Of a stretch of 64,000 bases of DNA, positions 49,577-57,370 are shown in pieces. The number at the start of each line of letters is the position of its first letter. The stretch's first letter is position 1. Source of the stretch: Flavobacterium sp. LHD-85 (GTDB taxonomy: Bacteria > Bacteroidota > Bacteroidia > Flavobacteriales > Flavobacteriaceae). The stretch covers positions 186,001 through 250,000 of the forward strand of contig NZ_JAVFVR010000003.1 of NCBI RefSeq assembly GCF_030929595.1, read 5' to 3'. The notes beneath the pieces were generated by a model. That model saw nothing but the letters and a program-made list of their open reading frames with translations. It did no database searches and had not been told where the DNA came from. The position numbers and the translations under genes are program-made.

Positions 49577-52339
49577 ATGATAAATGATTCTTTTCTTCAA
49601 AAAATTGCATCTGTTGTAATTCAGGATTATGCAGAAAAATTTTCTGAACTGACTATAATTCTTCCTAATAAAAGAGCTAAAGTTTTCTTGATTGAGGCGC
49701 TTAAAAAAGCAACTTCAAAAACTATAATTGCACCTCAGATTACAAGTATAGAAGACTTTGTTCAAGATGTTGCTTCAATTCGTTCTGTTGATTCGATTGA
49801 GCTTTTGTTTGAATTTTATGAGGTTTATTTGTCTATTACAGAAAAGAAACAACAGCAATCTTTTGAGTTATTTGCAAATTGGGCCAAAACTCTTCTCCAA
49901 GATTTTAATGAAATCGACCGATACCTTTTAGATCCTTCGCATGTTTTGTCTTATTTGAAAGATATTGAGGATATAAAAAGATGGGGGCTAGAAGTGGATC
50001 AAAAAACAAAACTTCTTGAAAATTATATTGATTTTTGGAAGTTGCTTCCGTTGTACTATGAATCGCTTTATAGTCATATGCTTTTTAAGTCAATTGGATA
50101 TCAAGGTTTGGTTTATAGAGAAGCTGTAAATAATCTTAATCATTTTTCAAACACTATTGGAAATCGCACTTTTATTTTTGCGGGTTTTAATGCTTTGAAT
50201 GCAGCAGAAGAAAAAATAGTGCAGCATTTAATTGCTTTGGATCAAGCTAAAATTTATTGGGATGCCGATCAGGCTTTTCTTAATGACCCGTATCATGATG
50301 CCGGATTGTTTTTAAGACGTTTTAAGGAAAGTTGGAAACATTATAAATCACATGTTTTTGAATGGATTGTCGATGATTTTTCGCAATCAAAAAACATTCA
50401 AGTTATTGGGACTCCAAAAACAATTGGACAGGCAAAACTGGCAGGTAGCATTATTGAGAATTTAATAGATCAAAATCCTGACGCTTCGTTAGATAAAGTT
50501 GCAGTGGTACTTGGTGAGGAAAATTTGTTGGTTCCGGTCTTATATTCGCTTCCCTCTTCTGTTGGAGCTTTAAATATTACGATGGGATATTCTGGAAAAA
50601 ATAATCCCTCGCAAATATTTGTTGCTAAATTATTTAAAATGCATACCAATGCACTTTCTCGCAAGGGTGGCAGTTATGTTTTTTATTATAAAGATGTGCT
50701 TGATGTTTTAACGCATCCGCTGGTTGAGCCATACGCAAACACACAAAGATTAGTGAGGATTATAAAAGAGAATAATTATACTTTTATTACACATCAGAAA
50801 ATTTTGGAACTTCATGCTGAGTCTTCCATTTTTTTTAATTTGCTATTTGAAAAATGGGAAAATGGTTCTATTGCGGTTTTAAGAAATATTTCAGCTTTGT
50901 TGATTGCAATTAAAGATCATTTTAGCAATGATAATGAAGAAGAAAAAATTGCGAAAGCTTTTGTTTATGGAGTGTTTAAAGTAATTAATAAGCTTATAAA
51001 TTATTATTCCAAACATCATCATATTGATAATATAGATACACTTCATTCAATTTATAAGCAAATTATAGATCTGGCGGAAGTGTCTTTTGAAGGTGAGCCA
51101 TTACGTGGTTTACAGATTATGGGGGTTTTAGAAAGTCGTGTTTTGGACTTTGAGACTGTGATTATAACTTCTATGAATGAAGGTAAATTTCCTGCTGGAA
51201 AATCCCAGAATTCATTTATCCCTTATGATGTAAAAAGAGAGCTCGGACTTCCAACTTTTAAAGAGAAAGACGCAATTTATACCTACCATTTTTATCACTT
51301 ATTGCAAAGAGCTAAAAATATTTATTTGATTTACAATACTGAAAATGACGGATTGGACGCTGGAGAACGAAGCCGTTTTATTACGCAGTTAGAAGTGGAA
51401 AAAAAATCACGCCATAATCTTACTTTTGATATTTATAATCCGGAACTGCCAAGTACGGCTTACGAGCCTATTTCTGTTCCGAAATCTGAGTTGGTGATGG
51501 ATCGTTTAAAGGAAATTGCAGTTAACGGTTTTTCTCCATCGGCATTGACAAGTTATATTCGAAATCCGATTGAGTTTTATTTTCAGAAGATATTGAGAAT
51601 TCGTGAAGTGGAAGAAGTTGAAGAAAATATTGCTTTGAATACTTTGGGAACGATTATTCATGAAACATTAAAAACGCTGTATGAACCTTTTATTGGAAAA
51701 TTTATTTCTGAGAATGATCTTTTAAATTGTTTTAAGTTATTGGATGATGAAGTTCTGAATCAATTTAAATTGGTTTATAAAGAGGGAGAAATAAAGAAAG
51801 GGCGAAACCTTTTGGCTTTTGAAGTGGCAAAACGAAATGTTTCTAATTTTCTGAAAATGGAATTGGAGTCAGTAAAGAATAATGAGGCAATTCAGATTAT
51901 TGCTTTAGAGCAGACTTTTGAACGTGAGTTTGTTCATCCTAAATTGCCGTTTCCTGTTTTAATTAAAGGAAATGTCGATCGTATAGAACGTCGAGATGGG
52001 AAAATTCGAATTATTGATTATAAGACAGGAAAAGTTGAGAAATCTAATGTTATCTTGAAAACATGGAACGGATTGACTCAAGAGCTTAAAAACGATAAAA
52101 TCATTCAGGTTTTGGCATATGCTTATATGTTTGAAAAAGAAGCTGGAGGTCTTCCGATTGAAGTAGGAATTATTTCGTTCAAAAACCTAAAATCTGGCTT
52201 TCTACCTTTTGGGTTTAAAGAAGAGAAAGATTTAGATGTTATAGTGACATCGCAGATACTACATTTTTATTTAGAAGAAATTGCCAATTTGCTAGGAGAA
52301 ATTTTTGATATTAATATTCCTTTTGAGGAAAAAATCTAG
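49577..52339 (+). CDS. AddB-like PD-(D/E)XK nuclease family protein
   Basis: The 920-aa protein has an inactive helicase-like body and a C-terminal nuclease domain (about 640-900: ALTSYIRNPIEFYFQKIL, NTLGTIIHETLKTLYE, then GNVDRIERRDGKIRIIDYKTGK), the architecture of AddB/RexB. Together with the AddA-like gene at 43484-46642 it should form a helicase-nuclease for double-strand break repair. The N-terminus lacks a clear Walker A, as in many AddB relatives. Start at the ATG 49577-49579; the upstream extension of nine residues lies in the terminator. I see no clear four-cysteine iron-sulfur cluster. Confidence 0.88.
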   Translation: MINDSFLQKIASVVIQDYAEKFSELTIILPNKRAKVFLIEALKKATSKTIIAPQITSIEDFVQDVASIRSVDSIELLFEFYEVYLSITEKKQQQSFELFANWAKTLLQDFNEIDRYLLDPSHVLSYLKDIEDIKRWGLEVDQKTKLLENYIDFWKLLPLYYESLYSHMLFKSIGYQGLVYREAVNNLNHFSNTIGNRTFIFAGFNALNAAEEKIVQHLIALDQAKIYWDADQAFLNDPYHDAGLFLRRFKESWKHYKSHVFEWIVDDFSQSKNIQVIGTPKTIGQAKLAGSIIENLIDQNPDASLDKVAVVLGEENLLVPVLYSLPSSVGALNITMGYSGKNNPSQIFVAKLFKMHTNALSRKGGSYVFYYKDVLDVLTHPLVEPYANTQRLVRIIKENNYTFITHQKILELHAESSIFFNLLFEKWENGSIAVLRNISALLIAIKDHFSNDNEEEKIAKAFVYGVFKVINKLINYYSKHHHIDNIDTLHSIYKQIIDLAEVSFEGEPLRGLQIMGVLESRVLDFETVIITSMNEGKFPAGKSQNSFIPYDVKRELGLPTFKEKDAIYTYHFYHLLQRAKNIYLIYNTENDGLDAGERSRFITQLEVEKKSRHNLTFDIYNPELPSTAYEPISVPKSELVMDRLKEIAVNGFSPSALTSYIRNPIEFYFQKILRIREVEEVEENIALNTLGTIIHETLKTLYEPFIGKFISENDLLNCFKLLDDEVLNQFKLVYKEGEIKKGRNLLAFEVAKRNVSNFLKMELESVKNNEAIQIIALEQTFEREFVHPKLPFPVLIKGNVDRIERRDGKIRIIDYKTGKVEKSNVILKTWNGLTQELKNDKIIQVLAYAYMFEKEAGGLPIEVGIISFKNLKSGFLPFGFKEEKDLDVIVTSQILHFYLEEIANLLGEIFDINIPFEEKI

Positions 52340-52390
52340 ACTATTTCTATCAGAAAATTTCAAAACATATTTGAGTTTTATAAGTCAACT

Positions 52391-52642
52391 TTGATTGTAA
52401 ATTTGGCGATCTCTGCTGTTGCGTTTTCTTTTGGAGGGCTTGGCCATTTTTTGTTGATGATAGCTACAGTAGGTTTTGCATCAAGTATTGGATTTAAAGA
52501 AATGTATCGCCAAAATGAATATTTATTTTATATGAATAATGGTTTTTCGAAAAGAAGACTTTTGCTTTATTGTTTCTTACTCAATTTTGCAATTGTGTTT
52601 TTGTTTGCTGTCGCGCTAATTTCAATTCAAAAAATATTTTGA
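52391..52642 (+). CDS. Very small integral membrane protein, probable partner of the next ABC ATPase
   Basis: From the TTG at 52391 the product is 83 aa with three hydrophobic segments (NLAISAVAFSFGGLGHFLLM, then IATVGFASSIG, and a C-terminal LLYCFLLNFAIVFLFAVALI) and the loop FKEMYRQNEYLFYMNNGFSKRR. No ATG precedes it in frame; the open frame reaches back to 52340 through ISIRKFQNIFEFYKSTL, so ATT (52343) or ATC (52349) starts giving about 98 aa are possible. The YLFYMNNGFSKRRLL segment resembles a fragment of ABC-2-type permeases. It starts right after the addB-like stop and overlaps the ATPase start. Confidence 0.6.
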   Translation: MIVNLAISAVAFSFGGLGHFLLMIATVGFASSIGFKEMYRQNEYLFYMNNGFSKRRLLLYCFLLNFAIVFLFAVALISIQKIF

Positions 52643-53313
52643 AAAAACATATTCTTGAAATAAGTGGTATTCAAAAAAGTTTTAATGATAAATTATTGCT
52701 TTCAGATATTTATTTGAAATTGGAAACTGGTCAAATAATTGGTTTGTTTGGTAGAAATGGCTCGGGAAAATCTACATTATTGAAGATTATATTCGGGATA
52801 GTGCCTGCTATAGATAAAAGTATTTTTATTAACGGAATTTCGAGGAATAATTCTTCTATGTTGTTAAATGAAATTAGTTATCTGCATCAAAACCAATTTA
52901 TTCCAAATCATTTTTTGGTTTTTCAAACCATTCGGTTGTCTGTCGATAAACAAAAAGTATTTGTTTTTTGCGAAGATGATTTTTTAAAACCTCTTTTAAA
53001 TCAAAAAATTAAGGATTTGTCTTTTGGAGAATTGCGCTATCTTCAGGTTAAATTGATGTTTTTTAATCAATCAAAATTTGTATTGCTGGATGAACCGTTT
53101 AGTGGTTTATCTCCAAAAATGACTGAGATTGTAAAGCTGTTAATTAAAGAAAATTCTGAAGAAAAAGGGATTCTTCTTGCTGATCACAATTATAAAAGTG
53201 TGATGGAAATTGCAACAGATTTAAGAATGTTAAAGGAGGGTAAGTTGCGGGTAATCAATAAAAAAGCCGAACTTGTCAGTGAGGGTTATTTGGCAAATCC
53301 GGCAATTTTTTAG
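52639..53313 (+). CDS. ABC transporter ATP-binding protein
   Basis: The 224-aa ATPase has Walker A GRNGSGKST (38-46), Q-loop YLHQNQF, a signature LSFGE (127-131) instead of LSGGQ, Walker B FVLLDE (147-152) and H-loop H183 (LADHN). The start is the TTG at 52639, which overlaps the TGA of the small membrane gene (TTGA), so translation is coupled; longer in-frame starts lie inside that gene. With such a small membrane partner the complex is unusual. The substrate is unknown. Confidence 0.85.
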   Translation: MKKHILEISGIQKSFNDKLLLSDIYLKLETGQIIGLFGRNGSGKSTLLKIIFGIVPAIDKSIFINGISRNNSSMLLNEISYLHQNQFIPNHFLVFQTIRLSVDKQKVFVFCEDDFLKPLLNQKIKDLSFGELRYLQVKLMFFNQSKFVLLDEPFSGLSPKMTEIVKLLIKENSEEKGILLADHNYKSVMEIATDLRMLKEGKLRVINKKAELVSEGYLANPAIF

Positions 53314-53319
53314 GCGTTA

Positions 53320-53463
53320 TTAGCTGAATATTTTTTTAAAAAAACCTTTTTTGGATTTTTCCTCGGAAGTTGTAGTATTAATGTGTCCGTTTTCAAAACG
53401 AAATCTTCTAAACTTCTCCAATTTTACATTTAAGTCAAAGCGTAATTCGTCAACAGTTTTCAT
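53320..53463 (-). CDS. 47-aa conserved-looking small protein
   Basis: The product MKTVDELRFDLNVKLEKFRR.. ends in EEKSKKGFFKKIFS. It is basic, probably helical, with an amphipathic C-terminal KKGFFKKIFS end that may touch the membrane. The start at 53461-53463 is supported by a -7 box at 53482-53489 only about 20 bases upstream; a longer frame would start inside or beyond that promoter. It converges on the ABC ATPase gene. No family recognised. Confidence 0.6.
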   Translation of the reverse strand: MKTVDELRFDLNVKLEKFRRFRFENGHINTTTSEEKSKKGFFKKIFS

Positions 53464-53481
53464 GTTTAATAAATTTTTTTG

Positions 53482-53513
53482 CAAAGCTATAGAAAAACTT
53501 CTGTCAAATGCAA
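53482..53513 (-). promoter_or_regulatory. Promoter of the 47-aa protein gene
   Basis: TAGCTTTG (53482-53489) with TTG at 53511-53513, 21 bases apart, or TTTG at 53505-53508, 15 bases apart, on the minus strand. Confidence 0.55.
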
Positions 53514-53715
53514 TAATCTGCAAATGTTAATTTTAGAAATGAGTTTTGTTAAGTAAAATGTTACGTTTTTAGTATTATTTGCTTTTTATGTTAATTTTTT
53601 TTGCGTTTTTTTTGCAAAAAAATAGGATTAATTAAGTGATAAATAAAAGTGCTTCAGTACGTTATACTGCATCTTTTTTTAACAAGTGTTTATCGCACAA
53701 TTGCTAATATTAAAA

Positions 53716-53723
53716 TATCTTTG
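53716..53723 (+). promoter_or_regulatory. -7 box for Roadblock-like pair 2
   Basis: TATCTTTG lies 14 bases before the ATG at 53738, giving a leader of only about ten bases. No clear -33 TTG is present. Confidence 0.55.
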
Positions 53724-53737
53724 GCGCTTCCAAAAAC

Positions 53738-54073
53738 ATGACAAATAAGAATATGATTGATTTACAAACACTGGTAGAAGAGACTGGCGCAGAGTCTGGA
53801 CTAAGTTTTAATATTGATGGCATTTTAAATGAGTCTGTGAATTTAGAATATGACGGAAATGTAGCAGCAATGATCGGAATGATCTTGAAGATGTGCCTTG
53901 AAATGTCAGAAGACGTTAACAATGGAGATCTTAAGCAAGTTATGATCAAAAATAATGACGGAATTGTTGTAGCAAGCAAAAATCAAGATGATAATTGCAT
54001 CGCGTTGCTTTCTAAAGATTTAAGTAAAATGGGTCTGTTGCTGAGAAGAATGGATTCTGTTTTTAACAACTAA
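53738..54073 (+). CDS. Roadblock/LC7-like protein, first member of pair 2
   Basis: The 111-aa soluble protein shows the Roadblock-like pattern: ESGLSFNIDGILNESVNLEY (strand pair), GNVAAMIGMILKMCLEMSED (helix), DLKQVMIKNNDGIVVASK and CIALLSKDLSKMGLLLRRM. It is a paralogue of the protein at 41876-42232 (shared VNLEYDG/LNLDYGD, AAM..IL, LKQ..IK, GIVV). A second ATG six codons in is possible. It is transcribed ahead of its partner, which follows after 25 bases, the same gene order as in pair 1. Confidence 0.65.
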   Translation: MTNKNMIDLQTLVEETGAESGLSFNIDGILNESVNLEYDGNVAAMIGMILKMCLEMSEDVNNGDLKQVMIKNNDGIVVASKNQDDNCIALLSKDLSKMGLLLRRMDSVFNN

Positions 54074-54098
54074 TTTAAAACCAAATATTTTAATACAC

Positions 54099-54473
54099 AT
54101 GTCAGATTTTTTGCAAAACTTTCAAAACGATTTAAAAGAAAATATCAACGGATTTATTGCTGTTTCGGTTACAGAAGTTGAAACAGGAATGTCTTACTGC
54201 TCGTTGACAGTAAAATCTGATTTTGATCCAGAATTGGCTTCTGCTTATAATTTAGAAGTTGTAAAAGCTAAATTAAATGCTATTAAGGCTTTAGGGCTAA
54301 ATCAGAAAATTAATGATATTTTAATTACCCTTACAGATCAGATTCATATTATTGATGTTTCTGAAGATGGTAGATATTTTATCTACTTGGCAGTAGATTC
54401 TACTAAAGCAAATCTTGGCTTAACAAGAGCGACTTTATCTAAATACAAGAAAGACATTACTTCAAAGTTATAA
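54099..54473 (+). CDS. Roadblock/LC7-like protein, second member of pair 2
   Basis: The 124-aa product closely resembles the 126-aa protein at 41460-41840: NGFIAVSVTEVETGMSY, SDFDPELASAYNLEVVKAKL, INDILITLTDQIHIIDVSE and YFIYLAVDSTKANLGLTRA are all shared with few changes. That degree of similarity is higher than between the first members of the pairs, so the second component appears more constrained. The predicted fold is a single Roadblock/LC7 domain. No GTPase gene is adjacent; the next gene is an unrelated alpha/beta hydrolase on the other strand. Confidence 0.65.
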   Translation: MSDFLQNFQNDLKENINGFIAVSVTEVETGMSYCSLTVKSDFDPELASAYNLEVVKAKLNAIKALGLNQKINDILITLTDQIHIIDVSEDGRYFIYLAVDSTKANLGLTRATLSKYKKDITSKL

Positions 54474-54497
54474 CGATATTTTGCCCCCAAGAATGAG

Positions 54498-54548
54498 AAA
54501 AAGGCTGTTTCAACTTTAGGTTAGAAATGGCCTTTTTTGATTTTATAC
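54498..54548. terminator. Terminator after Roadblock-like pair 2
   Basis: AAAAAGGC (54498-54505) pairs with GCCTTTTT (54540-54547), extended by TGTTTC/GAAATG with wobble pairs, and is flanked by A and T runs, so it may also serve the opposing hydrolase gene. Confidence 0.75.
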
Positions 54549-54557
54549 TTTTGTTTT

Positions 54558-55334
54558 TTATTCAAAGAAATTTAGTAAAACCGTTTTTAATGCTTCTTTG
54601 TTCTCAATTTGGCTCATGTGCCCGTCCTCAAAAGAAACTAATTCAGCGGTGGTATCTTCTATTTGAGAAAGGCTTTCTTCATAATTTAAAACAGGGTCTT
54701 TTTTTCCTAGTATAAATAGAATCGGAAACAAGTTTTTGCGGACCAATTCTTCTCGGTCTTTTCTAATTTTCATTCCTTCTTGAGAGGCAATGATTCCTTG
54801 CAAAGGTGTTTTTAAGGCCTCTGTTTTTACTTTCTCAATTTCTTCAGCCAATCGTATTCTATTGTTTTCGCTAAATAAGTTTGCAATTGCTAAACTTACA
54901 AAACTCACATAATTTTGTTTGACAGCTTTAATGGCGCGAGTTCTATTTAGTTTTCTTTCTTCGCTATCTTCTTTAGAAGTTGAGTTCAATAAAACTAATT
55001 TTTGAATTTTTTCTGGATATAATTCGGCGAAAGCCAAGCCAACATAGCCTCCCATTGAATGTCCAACAATAATAGCTTTTTCGATATTCAGATGTTTTAG
55101 AACTTCATTTACAGCACTAGCATTGTCTTCCATTTTATGAACATAACCTAAACAGTCAGATTCGCCATGCCCCAATAGATCGATTGTTACAACGCGATAT
55201 TTTTCTGAGAACAAATCAGCGTATTCTGACCACATTTTTTTGTTTTCAAGAAAGCCGTGAAGTAAAACGATTGTTCTTCCTTTTCCAGTATCAGAGTAGG
55301 AAATTTTGGTGTTTTTGTAAAGAGTATAATTCAA
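54558..55334 (-). CDS. Alpha/beta hydrolase
   Basis: The 258-aa cytosolic enzyme has the oxyanion HGF loop (IVLLHGFLENKKMW), nucleophile S93 (GHSMGGYVG), the acid in ILGKKDPVL and the histidine in FEDGHMSQIEN, so the catalytic triad is complete. The substrate is unknown; it may be an esterase or a C-C hydrolase. No ATG fits: I use the TTG at 55332-55334, because the other in-frame TTG at 55353-55355 is part of a -7 box (TATTTTTG, 55353-55360) and would lie outside the transcript. Confidence 0.85.
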   Translation of the reverse strand: MNYTLYKNTKISYSDTGKGRTIVLLHGFLENKKMWSEYADLFSEKYRVVTIDLLGHGESDCLGYVHKMEDNASAVNEVLKHLNIEKAIIVGHSMGGYVGLAFAELYPEKIQKLVLLNSTSKEDSEERKLNRTRAIKAVKQNYVSFVSLAIANLFSENNRIRLAEEIEKVKTEALKTPLQGIIASQEGMKIRKDREELVRKNLFPILFILGKKDPVLNYEESLSQIEDTTAELVSFEDGHMSQIENKEALKTVLLNFFE

Positions 55335-55352
55335 AACGGATATTTTATACTG

Positions 55353-55360
55353 CAAAAATA
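55353..55360 (-). promoter_or_regulatory. -7 box for the alpha/beta hydrolase gene
   Basis: TATTTTTG on the minus strand, 18 bases before the chosen TTG start; it decides between two possible starts. Confidence 0.5.
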
Positions 55361-55362
55361 AG

Positions 55363-55902
55363 CTATTTTATAAGCCAGATGAAATATAAAATGAGATTTA
55401 AATGAGAAGTCTTTTGCGATTCTCTCAACGAAGCGTATGCCCTTTTCATCTGAGTTTTTACTGTATTTATTGAGATATTCTGGTCTTCTGCAATTTCTGC
55501 ATAGCTAAGTCCTTCAACAACATGGGATATGAAAATTTCTCTTCTGGCTTGTGGAATCTTTTCGACTAGAGTCTGAATTTGAGGTTTTTTGTTTTCCTCT
55601 ATATTTTCAAATATGTTTTGTTCTTCAGATTTTGGAAGAACAATTTTTTTGGTTTGAAGGCTGATTGTTTTGTGTTTTTCTAAATATTGAAGACTTAAAT
55701 TTTTTATTGCTTTTGATCCATAAGCTTTAAATGAAACAGTAAAGTTTAGTTCTTCTTTTTCCCATAAATAAATAAAAAAATCTTGAACAATATCATTCGC
55801 AACATCTTTGTCCTTGACTATGTTGAAAGAAGTCAAGGAGAAAAAGACAAAATGTTCTTTGTATAAGGCTTCAAATATTTTTAAATCTTTATGATTTAAC
55901 AT
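55363..55902 (-). CDS. ECF RNA polymerase sigma factor (FecI-like)
   Basis: The 179-aa sigma-70 family factor has region 2 (VANDIVQDFFIYLWEKEE) and region 4 with a helix-turn-helix (GLSYAEIAEDQNISINTVKTQMKRAY), the usual length for Bacteroidota FecI-type sigma factors. It is transcribed divergently from the FecR-like gene at 56069 and should be released by it when the downstream SusC-type receptor senses its substrate, then transcribe the receptor locus. A -7 box lies at 55946-55953. Confidence 0.93.
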   Translation of the reverse strand: MLNHKDLKIFEALYKEHFVFFSLTSFNIVKDKDVANDIVQDFFIYLWEKEELNFTVSFKAYGSKAIKNLSLQYLEKHKTISLQTKKIVLPKSEEQNIFENIEENKKPQIQTLVEKIPQARREIFISHVVEGLSYAEIAEDQNISINTVKTQMKRAYASLRESQKTSHLNLILYFIWLIK

Positions 55903-55945
55903 TAAAAAAATGACATTTATTGTTTTGTAATGGATTACACAGTGC

Positions 55946-55953
55946 CAAATGTA
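55946..55953 (-). promoter_or_regulatory. Putative -7 box for the ECF sigma gene
   Basis: TACATTTG on the minus strand about 45 bases before the start codon. The -33 position lacks a TTG. Confidence 0.45.
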
Positions 55954-56011
55954 AAATAAAAACTTAATTTTTTTTCATAATGTGTAAAAAAAATCAAAAA
56001 ATATTGATTTG

Positions 56012-56042
56012 TTGTCACCCTAAAAAACTTTTTTTCTAACAT
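56012..56042 (+). promoter_or_regulatory. Candidate ECF-type promoter before the FecR gene
   Basis: TTGTCACCC (56012-56020) lies about 48 bases before the fecR-like start. I recall similar GTCACCC sequences ahead of fecR-like genes in Bacteroidota, which suggests an ECF sigma -35-like element. The -10 part is not clear. This is an inference. Confidence 0.35.
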
Positions 56043-56068
56043 AATAAAAACCACTATATAAAAAGCAA

Positions 56069-57202
56069 ATGACTTCAAACTCAAAATTGATTAATGTCCT
56101 ACGGGAAATAAGGTCTGACGGAATTTTTGATGTTTCTAAAATAGCATCATTGTCTAATGAAGATCAAGAATTAATACAAAATCTCCAGGATAATGGCTTG
56201 CTCGAAGAGGCGCTATTGTATGCTGAATCTGTAGATGTAGATGAAAATTGGGAAGAATTAAAAGAAAAATTAAGTGTAAATGAAAAGGCCGTTGTAGTTA
56301 ATTGGAGATATATCTTTCAGTATGCAGCGATTTTTTTGTGTTTGTGTGGTTTGGTTTATCTGTTTCAATATAAGAATGGTAAACAAAATGAAATGAAAAT
56401 TCCTTCAGATGCAATTCAGTTGGTTTTAGAAAATGGAGATATTCAGGTTTTAAGCCCAAATGGCGAGCAGCAAATAATTAAGAAAGATGGAGAAGTGGTT
56501 GCTTCTCATAAGGATAACGAAATTAATTATAAGTCGGGTAATTCGATAAATAGATTGGTTTACAACGAAATTAAAATTCCGTATGGAAAAACTTTTAAGA
56601 TAACGCTGTCTGATGGTACAATTGTAAATATGAACGCTGGCTCTTCTTTATACTATCCAGTTCAATTTATAAAAGGACATAAGAGAGAAGTTGCTTTAGA
56701 TGGTGAAGCTTTTTTTGATGTTGCAAAAGATAAAGCGCATCCATTTATTGTAAAGACAAGAGGTGTTGATGTAAAAGTTTTAGGAACAAAATTTAATGTT
56801 AGCTCTTATGAGGAAGACAGGGATATCAATACCGTTTTGGTTGAAGGTTCGGTTAGTTTATCTGATAAAACTAATAAAAAAGCAATCCTAGTTCCTGGAG
56901 AAAAAGGATCTTGGAATAGTAAAAATACAGAAATAGCTGTAGACAAAGTAGACACCCGTTTTTATACGGAATGGATAAATGGAGAAATTGTTTTTAGAAA
57001 AACGGCCTTCAGAGATATCATTATAAAACTGGAAAGAACTTACGATGTTACGATTGAAAATAATAGAAGAGATATTTTAGATAAAAAATTTAATGCCAGT
57101 TTCAACAAAAACATTGAAAGCATAGAAAAGGTGTTAGAAACAATGAGTAAAATTCAAAGCTTTACTTATAAGAAGGAAGGGAAGCTTATAAAAATAAACT
57201 AA
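56069..57202 (+). CDS. FecR-family anti-sigma factor
   Basis: The 377-aa protein has an N-terminal cytoplasmic part (about 1-82) that would bind the sigma factor, one membrane helix (about 85-105, YIFQYAAIFLCLCGLVYLFQY split), a periplasmic FecR domain (IKIPYGKTFKITLSDGTIVN, then VALDGEAFFDVAKDKAHPF, VKVLGTKFNVSSY) and a C-terminal DUF4974 (FRKTAFRDIIIKLERTYDV to FTYKKEGKLIKI). In this system the FecR protein contacts the STN domain of the receptor encoded next. It is divergent from the sigma gene and 168 bases before susC. Confidence 0.93.
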   Translation: MTSNSKLINVLREIRSDGIFDVSKIASLSNEDQELIQNLQDNGLLEEALLYAESVDVDENWEELKEKLSVNEKAVVVNWRYIFQYAAIFLCLCGLVYLFQYKNGKQNEMKIPSDAIQLVLENGDIQVLSPNGEQQIIKKDGEVVASHKDNEINYKSGNSINRLVYNEIKIPYGKTFKITLSDGTIVNMNAGSSLYYPVQFIKGHKREVALDGEAFFDVAKDKAHPFIVKTRGVDVKVLGTKFNVSSYEEDRDINTVLVEGSVSLSDKTNKKAILVPGEKGSWNSKNTEIAVDKVDTRFYTEWINGEIVFRKTAFRDIIIKLERTYDVTIENNRRDILDKKFNASFNKNIESIEKVLETMSKIQSFTYKKEGKLIKIN

Positions 57203-57273
57203 CTAACTAATTTATTAACTAACAAAATAACCAAACTATGAAGTGAAGATGTAATTCTTTTTGAGAAATACAA

Positions 57274-57308
57274 GAAAGAAAATCGGAAAATAGGACGAGT
57301 ATTTCCCG
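57274..57308 (+). promoter_or_regulatory. Hairpin in the fecR-susC intergenic region
   Basis: AAATCGG..AAATA pairs with TATTT..CCGATTT (57274-57286 with 57297-57310, one mismatch). No U run follows, so it could be a processing or control hairpin at the 5' side of the susC leader; the leader from here to the ATG is about 60 bases. Confidence 0.4.
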
Positions 57309-57370
57309 ATTTAGTATTGTGTTTTAAACGACGTATCGAAATTTAAATCATTTAAAATCAATCCAAAATT

